64,000 bases of DNA from Mesobacillus jeotgali. GTDB lineage: Bacteria > Bacillota > Bacilli > Bacillales > Cytobacillaceae. Location: NCBI RefSeq assembly GCF_002874535.1, contig NZ_CP025025.1:809839-873838 (forward strand). The letters are read 5' to 3'. The notes under the pieces were generated by a model. That model ran no database searches. It was not told where the DNA came from and saw only the letters and a program-made list of their open reading frames with translations. A program made the position numbers and the translations under genes. Positions 54,925 through 64,000 of this stretch are shown here, in pieces. Within the stretch, counting starts at the first letter, position 1; the number at the start of each line of letters is the position of its first letter.

Positions 54925-55385
54925 TTCAGACAGGTTTAGCTTGGAAGGGGAAAAGTTGTCAGAAGAAGGGGCAACTTCAGACAGGTTTGGGTGTGGAAGG
55001 AGAAAAGCTGTCAGAAGTGAGAGTAACTTCAGACAGGTTTGGGTGTGGAAGGAGAGAAGCTGTCAGAAGAAGGGGCGACTTCGGACAGGTTCGAGTGTGA
55101 AAGGAGAGAAGCTGTCAGAAGAAGGGGCGACTTCAGACAGGTTTGGGTGTGGAAGGAGAACAGCTGTCAGAAGAAGGGGGCAACTTCGGACAGATTTAGA
55201 TGTGAAAGGAGAAAAGCTGTCAGAAGAAGGGGCAACTTCAGACAGGTTCGAGTGTGAAAGGAGAAAAACTGTCAGAAGAAGGGGGAACTTCGGACAGGTT
55301 TAGGCTTGGAAGGAGGAAAGCTGTCAGAAGAAAGGGCAACTTCAGGCAGGTTTGGGTGTGAAAGGAGAAAAGTTGTCAGAAGAAG
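54925..55385. repeat. Tandem array of nine 52-bp units with conserved hairpin
   Basis: GACAGG or a one-base variant begins at 54929, 54980, 55032, 55084, 55136, 55189, 55241, 55293 and 55345 (periods 51, 52, 52, 52, 53, 52, 52, 52). Between units CTGTC-A-GAAG pairs with CTTC-(A/G)-GACAG around a 9-nt loop. The loop changes (AAGGGGCAA, TGAGAGTAA) while the stem stays. All three forward frames are open through it because the unit has no stop codon; this is not taken as coding. Confidence 0.95.
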
Positions 55386-55515
55386 TATTGGGCTGATACT
55401 GCCTTTCTGCAAATTACATTTGTTTGCATCATACGAATCGGACTTGCTTGCATACTCCTATTTTTACGAGCGTATAGTTGAAGGGAGGAGAGATACGGGA
55501 AATGAGGCTGGGGAA

Positions 55516-55920
55516 ATGCAGTTTTATATATCGATCGTTTTAATTATAGTGGCGATTTTATTAAGTTTGCGGACACTGTTCATTCCACATAAAATAAAAG
55601 GCAAACAGGTTTCATTCGAGAATTTTGTTACACTTGCGCTGATTTATGCAACGGTCATGGCTGGTTTTGGACTTCTGTATTATCTGCTTGACTTGAGAGG
55701 GATATGGGTACTTTCTGATATAAGTATGCGACCGAGCACCTCTTCATATGAAAGAATGTCCACGAGCATGTATTTTAGTGCAATTACACTTTTTTCAGTT
55801 GGATACGGGGATATCGCCCCAGTTGGTGTGGGGCGGGCGATCGCCGTTTTAGAAGCACTTATTGGCTACACGATTCCAGCCGCCTTTGTAACGAGGGCCA
55901 TGTTTGACCAAAAACGATGA
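55516..55920 (+). CDS. Small potassium channel (two-helix, one-pore)
   Basis: 134-aa membrane protein: N-terminal helix (FYISIVLIIVAILLSL), second hydrophobic stretch (FVTLALIYATVMAGFGLLYYLL), then a pore loop and last helix. The selectivity filter SVGYGDI follows MYFSAITLF, a canonical K+-channel P-loop. The frame is open far upstream through the tandem array, but ATG 55516 is the only in-frame ATG before the hydrophobic start; its ribosome site (GAGGCTGGGG) is mediocre. No cytoplasmic gating domain. Confidence 0.82.
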   Translation: MQFYISIVLIIVAILLSLRTLFIPHKIKGKQVSFENFVTLALIYATVMAGFGLLYYLLDLRGIWVLSDISMRPSTSSYERMSTSMYFSAITLFSVGYGDIAPVGVGRAIAVLEALIGYTIPAAFVTRAMFDQKR

Positions 55921-56001
55921 TAACTCATTCCTTTGATTTGTATTCCATCGCAAAATTAGATACGCTAAAGCTAAATAGATCTGATTTTGGAGGGATACAT
56001 A

Positions 56002-56469
56002 ATGGCATTAGTAATTGGAGAAAAAGCCCCGGAATTTAAACTGCCGGCCAGCAATGGTGAAACAGTCAAACTATCTGACTTTGCAGGGAATAATGTTGTA
56101 CTTTATTTTTACCCGAAGGATATGACTCCTGGCTGCACAACGGAAGCGTGTGATTTCAGGGATCATCATGAGAGTTTTGAAGGAGTGAATGCTGTCGTTC
56201 TTGGTGTCAGTCCGGACCCAATCAATCGACATGAAAAATTCATTGAAAAACATGGTTTGCCTTTCCTGCTTTTGGCTGATGAGGATCATAAAACTGCCGA
56301 GGATTACGAAGTTTGGAAGCTAAAAAAGAACTTTGGCAAGGAATACATGGGGATTGAACGTTCAACCTTCATCATTGATAAGAATGGCAATCTCGTTAAG
56401 GAATGGCGAAAAGTAAAAGTGAAAGGTCATGTTGAAGAGGCCCTCGAATATATAAAAGAAAACCTTTAA
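56002..56469 (+). CDS. bcp: Thioredoxin-dependent thiol peroxidase (Bcp/PrxQ)
   Basis: 155-aa peroxiredoxin reducing hydroperoxides. The peroxidatic cysteine and a second cysteine five residues on are in TPGCTTEACDFRD near residue 45. KLSDFAGNNVVLYFYPKD precedes it and GIERSTFIID lies near 118. TGGAGGG before ATG 56002 decides the start over an in-frame TTG at 55987. The B. subtilis equivalent is ygaF, also between gsaB and perR. Confidence 0.93.
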   Translation: MALVIGEKAPEFKLPASNGETVKLSDFAGNNVVLYFYPKDMTPGCTTEACDFRDHHESFEGVNAVVLGVSPDPINRHEKFIEKHGLPFLLLADEDHKTAEDYEVWKLKKNFGKEYMGIERSTFIIDKNGNLVKEWRKVKVKGHVEEALEYIKENL

Positions 56470-56475
56470 TTTGAG

Positions 56476-56500
56476 GACAGCCAGGAGAGGCTGTCTTTTT
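56476..56500 (+). terminator. Terminator of bcp
   Basis: GACAGCC pairs with GGCTGTC around AGGAGA, then TTTTT. Confidence 0.88.
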
Positions 56501-56549
56501 GCTGAATTGGAGTTAGTTATAAGCTATAATAGGATAGGATAATAAAACT

Positions 56550-56565
56550 ATGACCAGTCAGTCAT
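56550..56565. promoter_or_regulatory. Palindrome, candidate operator of the TetR regulator
   Basis: ATGAC-N6-GTCAT at 56550-56565 lies just downstream of -10-like sequences (TATAAT 56525-56530 and GATAAT 56538-56543) and 38 bp before the regulator start. The placement suits autorepression. No convincing -35 was seen. Confidence 0.5.
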
Positions 56566-56602
56566 TCTTTCGTATTTTTTTAAATGTTGAGGAGGCTTAA
56601 GG

Positions 56603-57466
56603 GTGAAGGAAAAGGAAAAAGCAATTATTGAAGCTGCGATTAAGCTCTATGCGACAAAAGGATTTGCCTCAACCTCAATTCAGGAAATTGTTTCAGAAAG
56701 CGGAATCTCCAAGGGGGCATTCTATTTATACTTTAAATCCAAGGATGCTTTGTTGATCGCAATCCTTGAATATTACTTTGATTATATTGAAAAGAAGCTG
56801 GAAGTGTATGAACAGGAACAACTGTCTCCTAGAGAAAAATTTGCATTGCAGCTTACAGCGTTATTCAATACGATGATTGAACATAAAGAATTCATCATCA
56901 TGCAATCAAGGGAACAGGCAATTCCCTTGAATGAAGAGGTAAAGGAATTGATGGTCCGCAAGTATTATGAAGCGCAAGTTTATTATCAAAAGAGTTTGCG
57001 CGCTATTTATGGAGAAAAAGCTGAACCGCATCTTTGGGACTTAGCTCTCATGCTTGAAGGGTTTTTTAACTCATATATGAAACTGCTGTTATTCAGTCCG
57101 GACGGCTTCAGGATTGATGAATTAGTGGAATATATTTTGAGAAGAGTCGACTCAATAGTGGATGGGCTGGAGGGAGAGAATCCTGTAGCCTCCGAAGAGA
57201 AAGTCAAAGATCTTATTAGTAAAACAAAGGCGTACTTCCTTTCGGATGGCCAGGATATTAAAACGATCCTGAAAAAAATGAAACATGCGATTTCCAATCT
57301 AGAAAATAACGAAGATTTGAATATTTCGCTGGAGGTGCTTGAAAGTGAAGTGGAAAGAGAATCGCCGCGGATTCCAGTGATCCAGGGGATGTTATCAAAC
57401 TTCAAGGTTGAACAATCGCTGGACACCTACCGAGAGGCCATTGCAGAGTTTTACGGTTTGAAATAA
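56603..57466 (+). CDS. TetR/AcrR family transcriptional regulator
   Basis: 287-aa regulator. The N-terminal HTH (residues 5-50) contains AAIKLYATKGFASTSIQEI and ISKGAFYLYFKSKDALL. The remainder is a helical ligand domain plus a longer C-terminal tail than usual for the family (about 200 aa). GTG start with GAGGAGG upstream. No exporter is adjacent, so the target is unknown beyond probable self-control. Confidence 0.88.
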   Translation: MKEKEKAIIEAAIKLYATKGFASTSIQEIVSESGISKGAFYLYFKSKDALLIAILEYYFDYIEKKLEVYEQEQLSPREKFALQLTALFNTMIEHKEFIIMQSREQAIPLNEEVKELMVRKYYEAQVYYQKSLRAIYGEKAEPHLWDLALMLEGFFNSYMKLLLFSPDGFRIDELVEYILRRVDSIVDGLEGENPVASEEKVKDLISKTKAYFLSDGQDIKTILKKMKHAISNLENNEDLNISLEVLESEVERESPRIPVIQGMLSNFKVEQSLDTYREAIAEFYGLK

Positions 57467-57566
57467 TAAAATTAGCCGCCTATTTTTTTCAATACAGGCT
57501 TCTGTCCATTCATTTTAGCTCTAACTGAATATCATTGTATTAGGGCATACCTCCTCAAACGATTTA

Positions 57567-57594
57567 GCGGGCTACAACAGCCCGCCTTTTTTTA
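57567..57594 (+). terminator. Terminator of the TetR gene
   Basis: GCGGGCT pairs with AGCCCGC around ACAAC, followed by seven T residues. Confidence 0.88.
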
Positions 57595-57681
57595 TGATTT
57601 TTTATAGGCTTGTAAGTTGTTTAATAAAGTGAAAATTAATACAATTATTAATATGACAATAGAACGAAAGGTTTGGTCTGA

Positions 57682-58626
57682 ATGAAAATATACTCCTCGA
57701 TTCTGCCTGCAGAGGTATTGCGGGAAGATGTGAAGAAGGAATTTCCTCAAGTCAGCTTTGAATTCCATAAAGGAATCAAGGAAGAATTATTTTTGGATGC
57801 AGAAATTTTCATTACATATGGCGAGGATTTAACTGAAGAACTAATTTACAAGACTGATAAATTAAGGTGGATCATGGTCATGTCTGCCGGATTGGACAGA
57901 ATGCCATTCGAGGCTTGCAAGAAGCGTGGGATCTTTGTTACCAATGTCAGGGGTATCCACAAAATTCCGATGGCTGAATTTACAATCGGCATGATGCTCC
58001 AGCATGTTAAGCAAATGCGGTCCCTGTGGACTAATGAGCAAGCCGAGTCTTGGGAGCGTAAATTGCCGATGGGAGAATTATACGGCAAGACATTGCTCAT
58101 TCTAGGTATAGGGGCAATTGGCGGAGAAGTGGCGCGACTGGCAAAAGCATTCAATATGAAGACAATTGGTGTGAACCGAAGTGGCCGTGAAGCCGAATGG
58201 GCTGACGAAAAATTTACGATGGACAACTATCGAGAGGCCTTGCCGGAAGCGGATTTCATTGTCTCTGTAATGCCAAGCACGAACGAAACAAAGCATTTTC
58301 TCGATGCTAGCGATTTTGAATTAATGAAGGATTCTGCAGTTTTTATTAATATTGGTCGTGGGGATTTAGTTAAGGATGAGGTTTTATTAGCTGCACTTCA
58401 GGAAAAAAAGATAGCACATGCTTATTTGGATGTGTTTTACGAGGAACCACTGAAAGCAAGCCACCCATTCTGGATGATGGAGAATGTAACGGTCACGCCT
58501 CATATTTCAAGCCTTACGAAAAACTATCTGCCAAGATCTTTTGAAATTTTCAAACATAATCTGCATACATATATTAAAAACGATTCGAATTATCTTAATG
58601 TAATAGACATGGACAGGGGGTACTAG
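57682..58626 (+). CDS. D-isomer-specific 2-hydroxyacid dehydrogenase family protein
   Basis: 314-aa NAD(P)-dependent oxidoreductase. Cofactor motif LGIGAIGGEVARLAKAF near residue 140. The catalytic arginine is in NIGRGDLVKDEVL near 230, the glutamate in FYEEPL near 257 and the histidine in VTPHISS near 273. GAAAGG lies about 11 nt before the ATG, a weak site. It ends 3 bp before the adenosyltransferase gene, so they are co-transcribed. Substrate cannot be assigned. Confidence 0.88.
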   Translation: MKIYSSILPAEVLREDVKKEFPQVSFEFHKGIKEELFLDAEIFITYGEDLTEELIYKTDKLRWIMVMSAGLDRMPFEACKKRGIFVTNVRGIHKIPMAEFTIGMMLQHVKQMRSLWTNEQAESWERKLPMGELYGKTLLILGIGAIGGEVARLAKAFNMKTIGVNRSGREAEWADEKFTMDNYREALPEADFIVSVMPSTNETKHFLDASDFELMKDSAVFINIGRGDLVKDEVLLAALQEKKIAHAYLDVFYEEPLKASHPFWMMENVTVTPHISSLTKNYLPRSFEIFKHNLHTYIKNDSNYLNVIDMDRGY

Positions 58627-58629
58627 GAG

Positions 58630-59181
58630 ATGAAGATCTATACAAAGACAGGTGATAAAGGAACAACTTCTCTTATTTATGGAACAAGGGTAGCTAAGAA
58701 TGATAAACGTGTAGAAGCTTACGGAACATGTGATGAAACGAATTCAATGATTGGGCTGGCATTAAGTTATTTGAACGGAGAGTATTTCAGCGGCAAAGAA
58801 GAAATGCAGGAAATGTTCCATAAAATCCAAACGGCATTGTTTCATGTCGGTGCAGAACTAGCTACACCAGCTGGAAAAAATGTGAAGTGGACTCTTGAGG
58901 AAAAAGATATCGAAGAGCTAGAGACCAAGATTGATGCCTGGGATGCAGCACTTCCGCAATTGACCAACTTTATTCTCCCTGGAGGCCATCAGGCCGGAGC
59001 AGCGCTGCATGTAGCGAGGACTGTTGCAAGACGTGCAGAACGGCAGGCTGTTGAACTGGGAGAAGAAGTTAGCCCACTTGTCCTTTCTTATTTGAATCGA
59101 CTATCTGACTTCCTGTTTGTCGCGGCGAGATATGTGAATATGCATCTGGGGTCAAAGGAACAGACATTGCATCAAGATTAA
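58630..59181 (+). CDS. Cob(I)alamin adenosyltransferase, PduO type
   Basis: 183-aa enzyme converting cob(I)alamin and ATP to adenosylcobalamin. ATP-binding N-terminal KIYTKTGDKGTTSLIYGTRV. VEAYGTCDETNSMIG, and HVARTVARRAERQAVEL with SYLNRLSDFLFVAARYVN near the C-terminus, are family hallmarks. B. subtilis YvqK is a homologue. ACTAGGAG precedes the ATG and overlaps the upstream gene's end. Confidence 0.92.
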   Translation: MKIYTKTGDKGTTSLIYGTRVAKNDKRVEAYGTCDETNSMIGLALSYLNGEYFSGKEEMQEMFHKIQTALFHVGAELATPAGKNVKWTLEEKDIEELETKIDAWDAALPQLTNFILPGGHQAGAALHVARTVARRAERQAVELGEEVSPLVLSYLNRLSDFLFVAARYVNMHLGSKEQTLHQD

Positions 59182-59221
59182 CCCGAATACAGCAATTGTA
59201 AATGTTTGTGATGTGGCAATA

Positions 59222-59268
59222 TTGACAAAAGTGGAATGAAATTAGTACACTATTTATAAATATTATAA
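59222..59268 (+). promoter_or_regulatory. perR promoter with PerR box
   Basis: TTGACA (59222-59227), 18-bp spacer, TACACT (59246-59251). The 15-bp TTATAAATATTATAA at 59254-59268 matches the PerR box TTATAATNATTATAA with one change and covers the predicted transcription start. Autorepression by PerR is known in B. subtilis. Confidence 0.75.
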
Positions 59269-59302
59269 AATAAGAATGATAATTTTAAGTAAAGTGAGGT
59301 GC

Positions 59303-59746
59303 ATGGCGGTGGTACAGAGTCAGTTAAAAGAAGCCCTGGATACCTTGAAGGATACAGGAGTCCGTATTACTCCGCAACGTCATGCGATACTCGAATTTTT
59401 AATAAACTCAATGTCGCACCCAACAGCTGATGAAATATATAAAGCGCTTGAAGGGAAATTCCCTAATATGAGCGTAGCGACAGTTTATAACAATTTGAGA
59501 GTATTCCGTGAAGTTGGTTTGGTAAAGGAATTGACATATGGAGATGCATCAAGTCGTTTTGACTTTGTGACTTCCCACCATTATCACGTTATTTGTGACA
59601 ACTGCGGGAAGATCGTTGATTTCCATTACCCAGGCCTTGACGAAGTTGAACACTTGGCTTCCCATGTAACGGGTTTTAAGGTCGGTAACCACAGAATGGA
59701 GATTTACGGTACTTGTCCGGATTGCTCTGCGAAGGAAGTTCATTAA
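59303..59746 (+). CDS. perR: Peroxide-responsive repressor PerR
   Basis: 147-aa Fur-family repressor. Winged-helix region [20 protein letters not shown] and [19 protein letters not shown]. The regulatory metal residues are in [20 protein letters not shown], including the oxidation-prone histidines, and the structural zinc cysteines are in CDNC and CPDC. ATG 59303 aligns with B. subtilis PerR; the ATG nine codons upstream lacks a ribosome site. It represses peroxide-defence genes when loaded with Fe or Mn. Conserved between bcp and ygzB. Confidence 0.95.
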   Translation: MAVVQSQLKEALDTLKDTGVRITPQRHAILEFLINSMSHPTADEIYKALEGKFPNMSVATVYNNLRVFREVGLVKELTYGDASSRFDFVTSHHYHVICDNCGKIVDFHYPGLDEVEHLASHVTGFKVGNHRMEIYGTCPDCSAKEVH

Positions 59747-59755
59747 ATCTAACTG

Positions 59756-59787
59756 CTGATGGCAATAGCTATCAGTTTCTTTTTTTG
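59756..59787 (+). terminator. Terminator of perR
   Basis: CTGAT-GGC pairs with GCT-ATCAG around AATA, followed by TTTCTTTTTTT. Confidence 0.75.
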
Positions 59788-59796
59788 AAATTAAAA

Positions 59797-59820
59797 AGAA
59801 CTCGGCTTCCGCCGAGTTCT
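59797..59820 (-). terminator. Terminator of ygzB
   Basis: Perfect 10-bp stem AGAACTCGGC/GCCGAGTTCT with GGAA/TTCC loop; on the minus strand it is followed by TTTTAATTTC. It abuts the ygzB stop codon. Confidence 0.85.
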
Positions 59821-60169
59821 ATTTTTGTTGTTTACGGTTGTATTGTTCATCAAACTCTTTGCCTTCAAGAGATGGGTCAAGAGTTAAAGGTTCATTGCAA
59901 TACATGCAAATATCCACCCGCCCAAGCATCTTGGTATGCTTGCCGCAATTAGGACAGACTACCTGAACTGTTTTTGTCGATAACATTCCAATCCAAAAAT
60001 AAACAACCGTGCTTGCTATAATGAAAAGCAATCCCAGGATCATGAAAATTGTCATGACCAATGGGGAGTTCCGAAAGAAAATACCTGCATACATTACGAT
60101 GAAGCCGATAAAGATAAGGCTCAACGCAAACGTGCGGATTTTATTAATTTTATTTGAATACTTAGCCAT
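59819..60169 (-). CDS. ygzB: UPF0295 membrane protein YgzB
   Basis: 116-aa protein with two membrane helices (about residues 12-32 and 38-62) and a C-terminal zinc-ribbon-like [20 protein letters not shown] with two CxxC pairs. Recognised as YgzB by order (perR-ygzB-ygxA). GGGAGGG precedes the ATG. Function unknown. Confidence 0.9.
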   Translation of the reverse strand: MAKYSNKINKIRTFALSLIFIGFIVMYAGIFFRNSPLVMTIFMILGLLFIIASTVVYFWIGMLSTKTVQVVCPNCGKHTKMLGRVDICMYCNEPLTLDPSLEGKEFDEQYNRKQQK

Positions 60170-60327
60170 TGGAATTTCCCTCCCTAAAATCTAACTATAT
60201 CATACCATTTGCGGCAAGATAATCATAAAAAAGTCTAAGCCAATGTCGAAAAATGTCTAGAGGAAATGCAGGAGATTTTATATAATTGTCGAACATATAT
60301 GCTAACAAACAAATGGAGGAGTTTATT

Positions 60328-61203
60328 ATGGAGGATATCCTTCGTTCGATTTATCAAGAACGCGCAAGCCATCCTAATACAGTGGGAGTAGTGGTGGTTG
60401 AGAAGAGGCAAAAAGCCATCGCTGCCACTGATACTTTTGATGTCATCCTACTTATTATAGTGAAAGAAAATAATGATCCTGTCTTTGTAAAACATTACTC
60501 TTATGAAGATAAAAAAGCAGCAATGCATATTGTGACAGAAAAACAAATCAATGATTGGCTGTTAATAGGCAATAACAAAAAAATATTTGATTGGCTGTAC
60601 AATGGGAAGATTGTTTTTGACAGGAATGAACGGATTGCCAACCTAAAGCATGAACTCAGGGAGTTTCCTTTCTTTGGCCGAAAAATAAAAATGGGCATCG
60701 AGTTTGCTAAATTGATCAGAAGGTATTCTGATGGAAAAGTACTCTTTGACAACTTTAATTATTTGGATGCTTATAATCACGTTGTCCATTCGCTTCATCA
60801 CCTGGCAAGGTTAGCGGTAATCGAAAATGGCTTCCATCCAGAGATTACAGTGTGGCATCAAGTCAAACAGATTGAACCGGAAATATATAAGTTATATGAA
60901 GAATTGATTTGCAGTGAAGAGTCCATTGAAAAGCGGCTGGAGCTATTATTCCTGGCCAGTGAATTTTTGATCCACAAAAGAACCAAGGTTGGCAGCCAGC
61001 ATTTGCTTGAGGTGATGGAGAGTAAAGAATACTGGTCATTCAATGAATTGATGACACATCCTGAGTTGGCTCCCTACTCTGTAGATCTTGGCATTCTTGT
61101 GGAGTATTTGATTGAAAAGAAAATCCTTGATGTAGTCAATGTCGCAACAAAAGGACAAGGTATTTTCCACAGGTATTATAAATCAGCAGAAAAATTATCC
61201 TAA
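60328..61203 (+). CDS. ygxA: Nucleotidyltransferase-like protein YgxA
   Basis: 291-aa soluble protein of the YgxA family, whose fold includes a nucleotidyltransferase-like N-terminal domain, a helical substrate-binding middle (HELREFPFFGRKIKMGIEFA, NYLDAYNHVVHSLHHLARLA) and a C-terminal winged helix-like end. The usual catalytic GS/DxD pattern of active nucleotidyltransferases is not evident. ATG 60328 follows GGAGGAG at 7 nt; an in-frame TTG at 60286 does not. Its place just before an rrn operon is conserved. Confidence 0.88.
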   Translation: MEDILRSIYQERASHPNTVGVVVVEKRQKAIAATDTFDVILLIIVKENNDPVFVKHYSYEDKKAAMHIVTEKQINDWLLIGNNKKIFDWLYNGKIVFDRNERIANLKHELREFPFFGRKIKMGIEFAKLIRRYSDGKVLFDNFNYLDAYNHVVHSLHHLARLAVIENGFHPEITVWHQVKQIEPEIYKLYEELICSEESIEKRLELLFLASEFLIHKRTKVGSQHLLEVMESKEYWSFNELMTHPELAPYSVDLGILVEYLIEKKILDVVNVATKGQGIFHRYYKSAEKLS

Positions 61204-61220
61204 AAAAACAAAAAAAGCTA

Positions 61221-61249
61221 TTGACCATTTGAAATTTACTTGGTATATT
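61221..61249 (+). promoter_or_regulatory. rrn promoter P1
   Basis: TTGACC (61221-61226), 17-bp spacer, TATATT (61244-61249); transcription start near 61256. First of tandem sigma-A promoters. Confidence 0.85.
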
Positions 61250-61348
61250 AATAACCGTCGCTGCGGAACACAGCAAAAACATTTTCGCGGCAGACGGTTG
61301 AAAATTTAAAAGTACTTTTCGGTCGATAACATTTTTCAGAAAAAGTTG

Positions 61349-61377
61349 TTGACAGAAAAAACACCAGATGTTATATT
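61349..61377 (+). promoter_or_regulatory. rrn promoter P2
   Basis: TTGACA (61349-61354), 17-bp spacer, TATATT (61372-61377); transcription start near 61384, about 138 nt before the 16S 5' end. Confidence 0.88.
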
Positions 61378-61412
61378 GGTAAAGTCGCTTCTGGGCGATA
61401 CGCTAACTAACT

Positions 61413-61428
61413 TGCTCTTTGAAAACTA
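61413..61428 (+). promoter_or_regulatory. rrn leader boxA antitermination element
   Basis: TGCTCTTTGAAAACTA matches the Bacillus boxA used by the Nus antitermination complex. A similar CCTTGAAAACTAGAT occurs in the 16S-23S spacer near 63181. Confidence 0.75.
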
Positions 61429-61521
61429 AACAAACAAGCGTCAACAAACAATAAATTTATCATGCTTCTATTAAAGAAGACATGAGCCAACGTTTTAACT
61501 TTATGAGCTAACTCATAACTC

Positions 61522-64000
<2,479 letters not shown>

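Noticed and set aside
54902..55303. Three overlapping forward reading frames with repetitive peptides (SEEGATSDRF-like) through the 52-bp array
   Set aside because: They exist only because the 52-bp unit lacks stop codons; frames rotate each unit, no ribosome site, and sequence conservation follows the DNA stem rather than any one frame.

Overview
The window is a 64-kb chromosomal segment of an endospore-forming member of the Bacillaceae. The evidence is spore genes (two kinds of small acid-soluble protein plus sspK), gene order matching the yfhD-yfhE-yfhF-recX-yfhH-sspK-yfhJ-yfhP-mutY-yfhS-fabL-sspE-ygaB-ygaC-ygaD ... ygaE ... hemL(gsaB)-ygaF(bcp)-perR-ygzB-ygxA-rrn block of Bacillus subtilis, and a Bacillus-type 16S rRNA. 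From memory of 16S sequences a Mesobacillus-like organism is plausible; no search was run.

Layout. (1) 1-11.4 kb: an acid/fatty-acid activation and beta-oxidation cluster (three acyl-CoA ligases, acyl-CoA dehydrogenase, thiolase, class III CoA-transferase). It is preceded by a CBS-PAS-PAS sigma-54 activator and a perfectly spaced -24/-12 promoter with an upstream palindrome and a cre-like site at the predicted start of transcription. (2) 11.5-15.1 kb: a heterodimeric ABC exporter with one degenerate ATP site. (3) 15.3-16.6 kb: a KinB-like sensor kinase. (4) 16.6-25.3 kb: a GlnK/GlnL-type two-component pair divergent from Dcu transporter, aspartase and a three-subunit succinate dehydrogenase/fumarate reductase. 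An Fnr-type palindrome lies in the promoter region, so the group looks like an aspartate/fumarate respiration module. (5) 25.3-38.1 kb: the conserved yfh/yga block, with a cluster of DnaA boxes between the SASP gene and yfhD. (6) 38.4-44.2 kb: an oligopeptide/dipeptide ABC importer (order D, F, A, B, C) interrupted by a terminator and a dispersed repeat. (7) 44.3-51.9 kb: ygaE, an orphan large glutamate synthase and hemL on the minus strand. (8) 52.3-54.9 kb: an ABC-2 exporter. (9) 55.5-61.2 kb: K+ channel, bcp, TetR regulator, D-2-hydroxyacid dehydrogenase, cobalamin adenosyltransferase, perR, ygzB, ygxA. (10) 61.2-64 kb: an rrn operon with tandem promoters, full 16S, a tRNA-less spacer and the start of 23S.

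The most unusual non-coding content is a set of six intergenic tandem-repeat arrays. Their unit sequences are mostly unrelated but their periods fall into classes (two of about 20.5 bp, one of 37 bp, three of about 52 bp). At least two of the 52-bp arrays have units with inverted repeats, and one shows a compensatory base-pair change. A second repeat family is a structured dispersed element with two long copies and one remnant. A third notable non-coding feature is the gltB leader: its only good Shine-Dalgarno lies 36 nt from the start codon, and a stable hairpin fills the gap and would bring the two together.
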